Origin: SIAJ01 sp036266155
GTDB lineage: Bacteria > Planctomycetota > Planctomycetia > Gemmatales > Gemmataceae
Direction of reading: 5' to 3'
Assembly: GCA_036266155.1 (NCBI GenBank)
Contig: DATANR010000018.1
Coordinates: forward strand, 1-33,100
Length of the DNA: 33,100 bases
How positions within the stretch are numbered: position 1 is the stretch's first letter; each line of letters opens with the position of its first letter. Below the pieces are notes generated by a model. It saw nothing but the letters and a program-made list of their open reading frames with translations, was not told the origin of the DNA and did no database searches. Position numbers and translations under genes: made by a program. Below are positions 25,072 through 33,100 of the stretch, piece after piece.

Positions 25072-28029
25072 CTACCGCCCCACCGCCACGAACGCTCCGC
25101 CCTTGAAGACCTTGGCAGGGTCGACATTGGTCTCGTCGAGGAGCGTAAAGGTCGTGCCGTCGAGGCGCTGGATTTCGGCGTTCAGCTTGGCTGCCTTGCC
25201 GGTCGAGGTGATGATTTCGGCTTTGCCGTCACCGGTGACGTCCAAAGCCGCGACTCGTAGGCCGTTCTTGTACTTGGCGTCCTGGGCCAGGTCTTCGGTG
25301 CCCAGAATCTGGCCGCTCGCTCCGTCGTACGTCCGCAAGATCGGTGGGCCGCTCATCACGCTGACGATCAAGTCAGCCTTGCCATCGCCGTTCAGGTCGC
25401 CGGCCGCGATGTTGACTTTGCCTCTGACCTTCGGCCGGTCAATGAACGGATTCACGTCCTGGCGGACGGGTTGACCTGTCAGTCCATCCAGCACGCGGAC
25501 GAGCGACTTCTTCGCCGTCCCGCCGGCGACGATCAACTCGGGGAAGCCATCGCCGTCGACATCGCCGGCGGCGACACGCACGCCCGATCGGTAGGAGAGG
25601 GTGGTTGGCAACACGGTCATGGCCGGCCGAACGTCGTGCGTGACGCCGTCGATGATGATGACGTTTGGTAATCCTCCGAGTGGAGCGACTGCCAGGTCGG
25701 TCTTGCCGTCGTGCGTGAAGTCGCCGGTCGCGACGTTGTAACCGCGGCCGTACTTCACGCCGAAAGGCATCGAGTTGACGAACGCGTTGGTGACCTCGGT
25801 CCCGTTCGTTCCATCAAAAACCTTGAGGTGATTGGTGCCCTTGGTGTCCTTGCCGCCCCCGCCGGGGGCCGTGATGATGTCCGGCACGCCGTCACCATTC
25901 CAGTCAGCAACAGCTACCTGCACACCGCCGCGGTACTTGGCGTCGTAGGCCAGGAACGGTGGGAACTTCTCGACGAGGCTTGATGCGTCGAGCACATGGA
26001 CGGTGCTCAGACCGCCGCGATCGAAGCCGGTAACAAGAATGTCGATGTTCGTGACGGTCACCGTCTGCGTATAGTCGGTGTAATCGCCGTCCTTGTCCGC
26101 GATGCGGCCGCGGACCGTGTGCGAGCCGTCATTGTGGAAAACGGCAGCCAGATTCGGGTTGGTGGAGTCGGCCACTTCACCGGCGTCGGTAAAGTCGCCG
26201 TCGTTGTTCAGATCAAAGCTGTACAAGAACCCGGCGGTGATGTCGGCAGCGGATGGGTCGCTCTGGTTGGTGAACGACAGTTGGACGGGTTTGTCCTCGG
26301 GCGCGGCGCCGCCGTTGCCGAACGTGGCTGTCGGGGCGAGATTGCCGACGATGATCTTGAAAGTCTTGGTGTCCGACAACTGCGGTGTCCCGTTGTCATC
26401 GACCTGCACCGTGACGGATGCGGTCAAGGGCCCGTCGCTGGCATCCCAAGTGAACTGGCCAGTTGCGGAATCGATGTGGGCCCCCGCCGGCGGAGTAACC
26501 AATGAATAGGTCAGCGTGTCGGCCGGAATGTCCCCGTCGGTGGCGCCGACAAAGAATGAGAGACCGCTTCCTTCATCGACTGGTTGGTCGGCAATGTCGG
26601 GAATGACCGGGGCCTGATTCACCTTCGCGACGGTCACGTTGAAAGTCGTTGTGTCCGAGGTGCCGCCCTGGTCGGTTGCTCGAACGGTGATCGGGATGAT
26701 CTGGCCGCCTTGAGTCTCGTCCGGCGTGAACGTGAATTGCCCATCCGCAGTGATCGATGCGTTGGCTGGTGGCGAGTCAAGAGTAAACGTCGGGATCGTC
26801 GTCGGCAAGTCGGGATCGAATGCCGTCGCGGTCAGACTGAGCGTGACATGCTCGTCCACCATCTGATCGTTGATCGGGTCAATCACCACCGGATCTTCCA
26901 CCGGCGTCACCGAAATTGTGCTCGTCTGCGAGAAACCGGTGGTCGCTCCGGCGCTTACCGTGAACAAGACCTGACGGACTGTCGGATTGGGCGCTTGCGA
27001 GCTGTTGAAGTAAGTCACCGTGCGAAGGACGTCCTGATAGGCGCTGATCGAAGCGGCGCCGCTGATTGTCAAGAGTCCATTGACATAGCTCTTGCTCAGG
27101 CCGCTGGCCCCGAGATTGGCGTCCAGCGACTCAGCCGCGCCGTCGAGCAGGTTGGTCAATGTAATCGTGGCGCCGGTGAGCGTGCCGCCGCCGGACCGCG
27201 TGACCGTCATGTCCGAGGCAACGATTGCCGTTGGAGCAGCGTCCTCGACGTATCCCGCCGTCGCATCATTCCCGGAAAGCGCCCCATTGAGGTCGAGGAC
27301 CGGAATTGAACCTTTGCCGACCATCTGGCCGACCATGTGCAGCGTCGCCGCCTGGCCGCTGACGGTTGTGTTGATGGTCAGGTCGACCGGCACGGAAAGC
27401 TGATACACACCACCACCCTGATCGGTGATCGAGCTGGCGGACCCGGAGGCGTTGGTCCCCGAGTTGCCCGACATATCGGACGTTCCGGTCCCCTGGCCGA
27501 GGCTGCTGGCGTCGTAGTCGGCGGTCCCACCGGTGATCGCCAGGTTCTGCGTCGAGTCGAAGGTGCGGGCGGCGCCGGTACCGGTCAGCGGGACTGCCCC
27601 GGCGGTATTCATGGAGGCGAGCGTGTTGCGAATGGCGACGTACACGTTGGCGAAAATGATGGTGACTTTTCCGCCATAGTCGGCCGGGGCCGTGCCACCG
27701 CCGCCGCCGACGTTTGGCTTCCAGTTGCCGGATACCGAAGCGTCCAGAAGGGTACCTGTATTCGTGATGTTGATGGTGTTGGCAGTGAAATCGACGTCCG
27801 CCGCCATGGCGCCGGTGTAGGACGACGTCAGCGACCCAGCCCCCTGTTGCTGGATGCTGTTCCCAGCCACGTTGCCGGACAAAGTCAACGTGCTCTGCGT
27901 CGGATCAACGGCAAAGTCAATGTGCGTGGCCGGCACCTCGCGGCTTTCGAGGACATCCAAGCGGATCGGACATCGACGCGAAATCTTCGCGGCCCGTCGG
28001 CGGGTGGCGGAGCGAATGAATGCAAACAT
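25072..28029 (-). CDS. Large FG-GAP surface protein with cadherin-like domains
   Basis: 985 residues. The basic N-terminus ends in RLDVLESREVPA, the LExRxVPA signature of large planctomycete exported proteins. Residues about 40-370 are beta-rich and of unknown type. Two cadherin/Ig-like modules follow (PINDQMVDEHVTLSLTATAF near 395 and IADQPVDEGSGLSFFVGATD near 490), then a PKD-like module ending near 690. The C-terminal third has five FG-GAP/VCBS blades with calcium loops: VADWNGDGVPDI, TGDFTHDGKTDL, AGDVDGDGFPEL, AGDLNGDGKADL, ALDVTGDGKAEI. An adhesive or cell-wall role is likely. No dockerin or sorting motif appears at the C-terminus. Confidence 0.9.
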   Translation of the reverse strand: MFAFIRSATRRRAAKISRRCPIRLDVLESREVPATHIDFAVDPTQSTLTLSGNVAGNSIQQQGAGSLTSSYTGAMAADVDFTANTINITNTGTLLDASVSGNWKPNVGGGGGTAPADYGGKVTIIFANVYVAIRNTLASMNTAGAVPLTGTGAARTFDSTQNLAITGGTADYDASSLGQGTGTSDMSGNSGTNASGSASSITDQGGGVYQLSVPVDLTINTTVSGQAATLHMVGQMVGKGSIPVLDLNGALSGNDATAGYVEDAAPTAIVASDMTVTRSGGGTLTGATITLTNLLDGAAESLDANLGASGLSKSYVNGLLTISGAASISAYQDVLRTVTYFNSSQAPNPTVRQVLFTVSAGATTGFSQTSTISVTPVEDPVVIDPINDQMVDEHVTLSLTATAFDPDLPTTIPTFTLDSPPANASITADGQFTFTPDETQGGQIIPITVRATDQGGTSDTTTFNVTVAKVNQAPVIPDIADQPVDEGSGLSFFVGATDGDIPADTLTYSLVTPPAGAHIDSATGQFTWDASDGPLTASVTVQVDDNGTPQLSDTKTFKIIVGNLAPTATFGNGGAAPEDKPVQLSFTNQSDPSAADITAGFLYSFDLNNDGDFTDAGEVADSTNPNLAAVFHNDGSHTVRGRIADKDGDYTDYTQTVTVTNIDILVTGFDRGGLSTVHVLDASSLVEKFPPFLAYDAKYRGGVQVAVADWNGDGVPDIITAPGGGGKDTKGTNHLKVFDGTNGTEVTNAFVNSMPFGVKYGRGYNVATGDFTHDGKTDLAVAPLGGLPNVIIIDGVTHDVRPAMTVLPTTLSYRSGVRVAAGDVDGDGFPELIVAGGTAKKSLVRVLDGLTGQPVRQDVNPFIDRPKVRGKVNIAAGDLNGDGKADLIVSVMSGPPILRTYDGASGQILGTEDLAQDAKYKNGLRVAALDVTGDGKAEIITSTGKAAKLNAEIQRLDGTTFTLLDETNVDPAKVFKGGAFVAVGR

Positions 28030-28213
28030 GACGTTACTCGGGGGGGAGAGTGTGGTTCCGACGTCCGGGGAGTGCGGCTAGGGCGGGCCAATGGATGCGA
28101 GGTCCTTCAGCCAGCGTTGGTTGGTATAGATTCGCAGGCTGAAGCAGATGGGTCAAGGAGAAAATCGATCTCGACGCGGAGTAGACTAACTTTGCCAACC
28201 CGGAGCCTGATCG

Positions 28214-29068
28214 ATGTCCAGCCAACTCTCAGATGCCGCCATCCGCGAGTACCACGAGCGCGGCTTCCATCTGGCGCGCGGCTTGTTCGATGCCGACGAG
28301 ATCGAGCTGCTGCATCGGGCCGCCAAGGAGGACCACGAGCTTGACAAGCGGTCGTTCGGTCGGGCGGATGGCGAGGGTGGAACCGTGCGGCTGTCGCTCT
28401 GGAACCATCCAGGCGACGGCATCTACGGCATGTTCGCCCGGTGTGAGCGCATGGTGCGCTCATGCGAAAAACTGCTCAGCGGCGAGGTGTACCACTATCA
28501 CTCGAAGATGATCATGAAGGACCCGCGCGTCGGCGGGGCGTGGACGTGGCACCAGGACTACGGCTACTGGTACCAGAACGGTGTCCTGCAACCGTTACTG
28601 ACGAGCGTGTCGATCGCCGTCGATCGAGCCACGAAGGAGAACGGGTGCCTGCAAGTAATCGAGGGCTCGCACCATTGTGGGCGGATCGATCACATCCTGA
28701 CCGGCGACCAGGCCGGCGCCGATCGCGAACGCGTCGACGAGATCCTCAAGCGGATGCCGCTTGTGTACGTCGAGATGGAGCCGGGCGACGCGCTGTTCTT
28801 CCACTCAAACTTGCTGCATCGCTCGGACCAGAACAAGAGCGATCTGCCGCGCTGGTCGATGATCTGCTGCTTTAACGCGGCACGCAATGATCCCTACAAG
28901 GAAGCGCACCACCCGCGCTACACGCCCCTGAAAGTAGTGCCTGATTCCGCGATCCGCGACGTCGGCATCAAGCGCTTCGCGGACGACGAATCGGACGTGG
29001 CGTGGCTGGAAAATGCGAAGGATCGCAGTGCGAAGTTGTTGGCGCGTAAGGCGCGGCCGCAACTCTAA
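28214..29068 (+). CDS. Phytanoyl-CoA dioxygenase-like Fe(II)/2-oxoglutarate oxygenase
   Basis: 284 residues. The iron facial triad is H113 and D115 in WTWHQDYGYW with H202 in NLLHRSDQN; R213 in PRWSMICCF would hold the 2-oxoglutarate carboxylate. The first-ligand context and the downstream CLQVIEGSH match the PhyH family and recall ectoine hydroxylase, though the longer EctD signature is not intact. It would hydroxylate a small molecule; the substrate is unknown. GGAG nine bases before ATG supports the start. The gene is divergent from the surface protein and stands alone. Confidence 0.88.
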   Translation: MSSQLSDAAIREYHERGFHLARGLFDADEIELLHRAAKEDHELDKRSFGRADGEGGTVRLSLWNHPGDGIYGMFARCERMVRSCEKLLSGEVYHYHSKMIMKDPRVGGAWTWHQDYGYWYQNGVLQPLLTSVSIAVDRATKENGCLQVIEGSHHCGRIDHILTGDQAGADRERVDEILKRMPLVYVEMEPGDALFFHSNLLHRSDQNKSDLPRWSMICCFNAARNDPYKEAHHPRYTPLKVVPDSAIRDVGIKRFADDESDVAWLENAKDRSAKLLARKARPQL

Positions 29069-29073
29069 TCCCG

Positions 29074-29097
29074 CATTGCCGTTCAGACAGGGCAATG
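29074..29097 (+). terminator. Weak hairpin after the oxygenase gene
   Basis: CATTGCC (29074-29080) pairs with GGCAATG (29091-29097) around a ten-base loop, starting six bases after the stop. No U-tract follows, so this may only protect the 3' end of the message. Confidence 0.35.
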
Positions 29098-29206
29098 AGC
29101 CACACCGATCGCTCCTCCTTTGTCACAGCCCCGCCTTTTCCCTTGCCCTTTCCCCGTGAATTCGAGTATCCTCATACCACCATCGCAACCTCTCCGAGAT
29201 TTCTGA

Positions 29207-29821
29207 ATGCCTCGCCTTGGGCTCGCTGCGTTGGCTCTTTGTGTTGCGGCTGGATGTTCGTCAAAGGACTCCACCAAGCTCAACGAGGCGCCGGTGCCGA
29301 AATACGACGCCGAGGCGATTGCCAAGGCGGCGTTGGCAGACTTCGACAAGGATGGCAACGGGTCAATCGACGCAAGCGAGGCGCGGGCCTGTCCGGCGCT
29401 GTCTGCGTCGTTTGCCGCCATCGATACCAATGGCGACCGGAAGATCTCGGCTGACGAGATCAAGAAACGCGTCGAGGCATATGCGGCGGGCAGCACCGGC
29501 AGCGTACCGGTCGCGATTCTCGTGCAAATGGATGGCAAAGCACTTGTCGATGCGACAATAACCCTTGTCCCGGAAGCGTGCATGAGCAGCGTGCTCAAGA
29601 CGGCCACCGCGAAGACCAACCAAGAAGGCCTTTGCAACGAGTTTCAGATCGACGGCAAGAACTACCGCGGGCTCGCGGCGGGTTGGTACAAGATTCAGGT
29701 GACCAAGGAAGGCGCAAACGTTCCAGCCCGTTACAATACTCAGACGACGCTAGGAACCGAGATCATCCATGATACACGCCGAGGCGAAGCGAGCGTTCAG
29801 CTGTTCCTCGGATCTCGGTAG
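29207..29821 (+). CDS. EF-hand lipoprotein with transthyretin-like domain
   Basis: 204 residues. LALCVAAGC at 9-17 is a lipobox, so the mature protein is lipid-anchored at C17. Two EF-hand loops follow: D47-K-D-G-N-G-S-I-D-A-S-E58 and D73-T-N-G-D-R-K-I-S-A-D-E84, both with all calcium-ligand positions filled. The C-terminal 100 residues (VPVAILVQMDGKALVDATIT, GLAAGWYKIQVTKEG, VPARYNTQTTL) match the carboxypeptidase-regulatory/transthyretin-like module common in short planctomycete lipoproteins. A calcium-dependent envelope protein is likely; binding partners are unknown. A second start inside the frame is unlikely because the lipobox needs the N-terminus. Confidence 0.85.
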   Translation: MPRLGLAALALCVAAGCSSKDSTKLNEAPVPKYDAEAIAKAALADFDKDGNGSIDASEARACPALSASFAAIDTNGDRKISADEIKKRVEAYAAGSTGSVPVAILVQMDGKALVDATITLVPEACMSSVLKTATAKTNQEGLCNEFQIDGKNYRGLAAGWYKIQVTKEGANVPARYNTQTTLGTEIIHDTRRGEASVQLFLGSR

Positions 29822-29860
29822 TCGAAGTCCTTTTCTTTTTTCCGTTCTTTGAGGGCTGTC

Positions 29861-30868
29861 ATGTTAGTTACAACGAGACGCGTGAACCGCGGGTCAGCGT
29901 TTACGCTGATCGAATTGCTGGTGGTGATTGCGATCATCGCAATCCTGATCGGCCTGCTGTTGCCGGCCGTGCAGAAAATCCGCGAGGCCGCCAATCGCAT
30001 GCAGTGCGGCAACAACCTGAAGCAGCTAGCGCTCGGCATGCACAACTGTCACGACACGAACGGTTCTTTCCCGTCGAGCGGCTGGGGCTGGCTTTGGGTC
30101 GGCGACCCGGACCGTGGTCAGGGCAAGCTCCAGCCGGGAGGATGGACGTTCAACGTGCTGCCGTTCATCGAACAGGACAACTTCTTCAATCTCGGCGCCG
30201 GCCAACCGGTGGCGACGAAGAACACGATCAATTTCGATAAGGTGCAGAAGCCGATCAAAACCTTCTACTGTCCAAGCCGTCGGCAGGTGAAGGCGTACAC
30301 GAACACGAACAATTACGGCTACTACAACGTGACCGGGATCGCTCCGCTCTTCGCCAAGACCGACTACGCGGCCTGCGGCGGATCGAATCCTAACTCCTCG
30401 GAGTATTTCGGTGGGCCATCCTCCTATGCTCAGGGCGACGACGACAACTGGTGGTCGGCCAACGCGCCGACGGCCCAGGATCCCAACGTGTTCAACGGCA
30501 TCGCGCACGTCCGCAGCCAGGTCAGGATCACCGACATCACCAAAGGCTCGAGCAATCAGATCATCCTCGGTGAGAAGTTCATCATGTCCGATCACTACGT
30601 CGATTCGGTCGACGGCGGCAACAACGAGTGCGCCTACACCGGTATGAACAACGACATCATTCGCAGCACATACTATCAGCCGTCCAAGGACGTGCCTGGA
30701 AGTCAGGCGCCAAGTAGCTCGACCTACCGATTCGGCGGCCCGCACTCGTCCGGCATCATGGTGGCGCTGGGCGACGGGTCCGTGCGCATGATCAAATTCT
30801 CGATCGACTTGGCCACGTTCCAGGCAATGGGAGACATCCGCAGCACGGCTGTCTATAACATCCCTTGA
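29861..30868 (+). CDS. DUF1559 prepilin-like protein
   Basis: 335 residues. AFTLIELLVVIAIIAILIG followed by LLPAVQKIREAANRMQCG is the family core; Ala, not Gly, precedes the expected cleavage point, which prepilin peptidases may tolerate less well. The central region carries Tyr/Asn-rich stretches (NNYGYYNVTG) and the C-terminus FGGPHSSGIMVALGDGSVRM, the H-X9-DG block. GAGGG about seven bases upstream of ATG 29861 supports it; a TTG at 29849 would add four residues. It is followed by a terminator-like hairpin, so it is probably monocistronic. Its N-terminal core is nearly identical to that of the protein at 1832. Confidence 0.93.
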   Translation: MLVTTRRVNRGSAFTLIELLVVIAIIAILIGLLLPAVQKIREAANRMQCGNNLKQLALGMHNCHDTNGSFPSSGWGWLWVGDPDRGQGKLQPGGWTFNVLPFIEQDNFFNLGAGQPVATKNTINFDKVQKPIKTFYCPSRRQVKAYTNTNNYGYYNVTGIAPLFAKTDYAACGGSNPNSSEYFGGPSSYAQGDDDNWWSANAPTAQDPNVFNGIAHVRSQVRITDITKGSSNQIILGEKFIMSDHYVDSVDGGNNECAYTGMNNDIIRSTYYQPSKDVPGSQAPSSSTYRFGGPHSSGIMVALGDGSVRMIKFSIDLATFQAMGDIRSTAVYNIP

Positions 30869-30892
30869 TACGGTGAGCGAGTCAATACGTAC

Positions 30893-30920
30893 GAAGCCGG
30901 GCCGCTTGGCTCGGCTTCTT
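30893..30920 (+). terminator. Rho-independent-like terminator after DUF1559
   Basis: GAAGCCGGGCC (30893-30903) pairs with GGCTCGGCTTC (30908-30918), an 11-bp stem with one G-T pair and a GCTT loop, followed by TT. It begins 24 bases after the DUF1559 stop and precedes the next gene. The U-tract is minimal, yet stem strength and position are good. Confidence 0.6.
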
Positions 30921-30945
30921 GCACATTCAGGCAGTCATTTCGACC

Positions 30946-31758
30946 ATGGCCGAGCGCATCGTACTCCTGGGCGCCGAGAAGCAAGCCGCAACGTCGGCGG
31001 CCCTCGCGTATCCGGAACGCCAGTTTCGCTTCGTCAGCGACCAACCCGTTCTTGATGGCTGGGACCTGCCGAACGTCACGTTCACGCAGGGAACGCCGGG
31101 CAACGTCGCTCTCGAAAAGGGCGAGGAGGCCATTGCCCTCTGCCCGCGCTGGCTGCCGGTCGATCAACAGCGGCCGCTCTCCGAAGTGATGCCCGTTTTG
31201 TATGATGCTTTTCCAGGAATGATCCTGCCGGTGTCATATTCTCCGTTTCCGGGCCAACCGTGCATCGTTAAAGGGGACCGTTGGCATCGGCCAGACAGTA
31301 CGATCACTGGCGCCAATCTAGATCCCGCGGATGTCGGCGACCCGTATGGTTGCGGGACCGTGTACCAACCGCATTGGCCGGCGGAGCAACATCTGATCGT
31401 TGTCGGCCATAAGTTTGGCTCAGGCGGTCCCGCCGCCGGGGGGTTCCGCATTCACAGTGAGAGCTGCGCCCGCGACGACGTGTTGGCGGCTGGCGAGACA
31501 ATTGACGACGAGATTCTCCATCCTACGTTTGCCGCCCTCATACGTCTTCAGCATCGCGGATTCTTTACGTTCAATTGGCTGAAGCGCGGCAACGAGTACC
31601 GCCTCACCTCGTTCCGCCCAGCCCCACGAGCCGTGTTCGGCACATTTCGGAATGCCAACATCAACCTGCTGGCGCCGACCGGACTTGCGATCGCCCCTCC
31701 CGGCTACAAATTCGTCGTTGACATCACCTACACCTCCTACCGCCGGCTCGTGGCATGA
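30946..31758 (+). CDS. Degenerate ATP-grasp-like protein, partner of the next gene
   Basis: 270 residues, no signal or membrane segment. I do not recognise a named family. Parts line up with ATP-grasp topology: PCIVKGDRWHRPDS (K109) where the ATP-binding Lys usually sits, a strand VYQPHWP, and FFTFNWLKRGNEYRLTSFRP, which parallels the metal-binding Glu...Glu-x-Asn strands of the neighbour, but with N210 and R224 in place of acidic residues. It would thus bind nucleotide or substrate without normal catalysis, or be a subunit. ATG 30946 is preferred to the TTG at 30919. Its stop overlaps the next start by four bases (ATGA). Confidence 0.65.
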   Translation: MAERIVLLGAEKQAATSAALAYPERQFRFVSDQPVLDGWDLPNVTFTQGTPGNVALEKGEEAIALCPRWLPVDQQRPLSEVMPVLYDAFPGMILPVSYSPFPGQPCIVKGDRWHRPDSTITGANLDPADVGDPYGCGTVYQPHWPAEQHLIVVGHKFGSGGPAAGGFRIHSESCARDDVLAAGETIDDEILHPTFAALIRLQHRGFFTFNWLKRGNEYRLTSFRPAPRAVFGTFRNANINLLAPTGLAIAPPGYKFVVDITYTSYRRLVA

Positions 31759-32750
31759 ATGTACTCGTCCTGTCGGCCACGGCGTCGGCCATCAACTATC
31801 AGAAGGCCCTCGCCAGCCGGTCCGATTTGCGATTATTCTTCACTGACGCGAGCCCGTACGCGGCCAGCTTGTACGGAGCCGGGGTGACGCCGTTGATTGT
31901 GCCGCGCGCCCGCGACTTGGCAGCCTATCGCGAGGCGCTCGACCGCATCATCGCCGAAAACAAGATCGACCTGCTGATTCCGACTTCCGATCACGACATC
32001 GAAGGCGTGATGGAATTACTGCATAGTGGCTGGAACCCGCCGGTACGGATGTTCAAACCGGACTACGCCGTCTATCGCACGCTCACGCATAAAGCCAATT
32101 TGATGCATGCGTTGGAGCGGGCGGGCTTGCGCACCATACGGGTTTACGTTTCGCCGGATGACGTGCAATATCCCGCCGTCGTGAAGCCCGCCCGCGAGGG
32201 CGGCTCGAAAGGCGTCTGGATCGTCCAGAATCGCAAGGAACTTAACGACAAACTCACAATCCTGCGGCCGCGCTTTGGCGACGATCTCGTCATGCAAGAG
32301 TTCATCCCCGGCGACACGGGCAGCATCTATGTCGTGCTGCTGCTCTATGGGCACGACGGAAAGCTTCATGGGGAAGCGGCGTCGCATTCGCATCTTACCT
32401 TCATGACCTGGGGCGGCGGCGGCAACGCGGGCAGCCTGGTCGATGAGCCAGCGGTGCTGGAGCAGGCAAAGGACATGGTCGCCAAGCTCGGCGGCTGGCG
32501 CGGACCGATCAACCTGGAATTCAAGCGGCACTCGGGCACCGGCGACTTCTATCCGCTCGAAGTTAATTGCCGGCTCAATGGCTACAGTTATCTGCACACG
32601 ATGAACGGCATGAACTTCCCGGCGGCCGTCGTCGATTTGCTGCATGGCAAGGACCCTGGCGTCTTGCGCCTGCGACCGGAACAGGAGTTGAAGAATTTTG
32701 TCGTTGGCTTCCGCGAGAAACCCGTCGACAACTGGGCCGGTCATGGTTGA
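31755..32750 (+). CDS. ATP-grasp ligase, carbamoyl-phosphate-synthase-like
   Basis: 331 residues. A pre-ATP-grasp Rossmann-like domain opens with MNVLVLSATASAINYQKAL. K144 in YPAVVKPAREGGSKG binds ATP phosphates, E182 lies in MQEFIPGD, and E255 (INLEFKRH) with E269 and N271 (PLEVNCRLNG) form the magnesium site, so catalysis looks intact. Such enzymes join a carboxylate to an amine or another nucleophile using ATP; this one belongs with PylC/amino-acid-ligase-like proteins. Substrates are unknown. It overlaps the genes on both sides (4 and 8 bases), so the three are coordinately translated. Confidence 0.85.
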   Translation: MNVLVLSATASAINYQKALASRSDLRLFFTDASPYAASLYGAGVTPLIVPRARDLAAYREALDRIIAENKIDLLIPTSDHDIEGVMELLHSGWNPPVRMFKPDYAVYRTLTHKANLMHALERAGLRTIRVYVSPDDVQYPAVVKPAREGGSKGVWIVQNRKELNDKLTILRPRFGDDLVMQEFIPGDTGSIYVVLLLYGHDGKLHGEAASHSHLTFMTWGGGGNAGSLVDEPAVLEQAKDMVAKLGGWRGPINLEFKRHSGTGDFYPLEVNCRLNGYSYLHTMNGMNFPAAVVDLLHGKDPGVLRLRPEQELKNFVVGFREKPVDNWAGHG

Positions 32751-33100
32751 ATCGCTGGAGGTATTCCACCTCATCACGCCATTGATTCGGCCCTATGTCC
32801 TCTCGTTCGGGCCGTTAACGCAATTCGATTCGTTCGTCGGCCTCGCTCGACTGTCCGACGGCTCGTGGCGTTGTGGCGAGTCGATGCCGCTGCCGGGCTA
32901 CAGCCATGAGACGGTTGAACTGATCACGCGCGAGTACGCACTTCTTGCTGGCGATCACGATCTGCAGGCATTCTTACAGCGCAACAGCAGCAACCCGTTC
33001 GTCACGTCGCCGGTTGATTCGTGTCTGGATAATGGATTCCGAATGTGGCGGAGACCGAAGCGCAGCGCGGTCGACGCAGGCATCGCCCATGACGGCGTCG
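32743..33100 (+). CDS. Enolase-superfamily enzyme, N-terminal part, cut by window end
   Basis: An open frame of 119 codons with no stop to the window edge, starting at ATG 32743, eight bases before the ATP-grasp stop and in a different frame. The N-terminus VFHLITPLIRPYVLSFGPLT is the first beta strand and 20s-loop region of the capping domain of muconate-cycloisomerase/dipeptide-epimerase-like enzymes, and CGESMPLPGYSHET is the characteristic GE-x-PLPGYS-x-ET segment. The catalytic barrel lies beyond the window, so epimerase, racemase or cycloisomerase cannot be decided. A ligase beside an epimerase would suit a dipeptide-like product, which is inference. Confidence 0.75.
   Translation, partial: MVESLEVFHLITPLIRPYVLSFGPLTQFDSFVGLARLSDGSWRCGESMPLPGYSHETVELITREYALLAGDHDLQAFLQRNSSNPFVTSPVDSCLDNGFRMWRRPKRSAVDAGIAHDGV

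Noticed and set aside
26584..28344. Plus-strand open frames opposite the surface protein (26584-27309 and 27337-28344)
   Set aside because: Low-complexity Arg/Gly/Val composition and overlap with a well-supported gene, including the start of the oxygenase.
1..33100. tRNA, rRNA, CRISPR array or insertion sequence
   Set aside because: No cloverleaf-like or TTC-loop pattern, no regularly spaced direct repeats, and no transposase or integrase motifs were seen by eye in the intergenic DNA.

Overview
The window looks like a chromosomal segment of a planctomycete, probably from the Gemmata / Pirellula side of the phylum. The evidence is the protein content: three DUF1559 prepilin-like proteins, a PSCyt1-DUF1549-DUF1553 protein followed directly by a DUF1501 protein, a large FG-GAP surface protein carrying the 'LExRxVPA' N-terminal signature, and a small calcium-binding lipoprotein. 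The DNA is GC-rich, and long shadow ORFs in other frames are common for that reason. I see no rRNA, tRNA, CRISPR array, integrase or transposase. No stretch longer than about 300 bases lacks a gene.

Layout. Positions 1-54 hold the start of a minus-strand gene that leaves the window, followed by an isolated 25-bp-arm inverted repeat (139-207). From 280 to 3915, all on plus, lie two DUF1559 proteins flanking a DUF2306 membrane protein, a small two-helix membrane protein, and a toxin-antitoxin-like pair (HicB-like small protein plus PIN nuclease). A secreted TlpA-type thioredoxin (minus, 4005-5081) and a secreted trypsin-like protease with TPR repeats (plus, 5302-7392) diverge from a region containing a very stable hairpin. 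The protease gene ends in a strong terminator-like nested inverted repeat.

From 7607 to 14844 is a tripartite heavy-metal efflux operon: TolC-like outer membrane protein, a Cys/His/Asp-rich small exported protein, a His-rich periplasmic adaptor, a CusA/CzcA-type RND pump with an extra domain of about 80 residues, and a small secreted protein. Together they should move a metal cation from the periplasm or cytoplasm out of the cell, with the two small proteins as likely accessory metal binders. The PSCyt1/DUF1549/DUF1553 and DUF1501 pair follows (14930-19610). A minus-strand alpha/beta hydrolase and PP2C phosphatase follow, then a plus-strand two-gene ABC importer of the osmoprotectant (OpuC/YehZ) type with a fused binding protein and permease, and a minus-strand VOC protein.

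The right third holds a second PIN nuclease with its small conserved partner (24347-25043, minus), the 985-residue surface protein (minus), a phytanoyl-CoA-dioxygenase-like oxygenase, an EF-hand lipoprotein, the third DUF1559 protein with a clear terminator, and finally a tightly overlapping three-gene set: a degenerate ATP-grasp-like protein, an intact ATP-grasp ligase and the N-terminus of an enolase-superfamily enzyme running off the end. This last set is the best candidate for an undescribed small biosynthetic pathway (ligase plus epimerase or cycloisomerase). The Cys/His-rich protein and the enlarged RND pump are the second most interesting unit.
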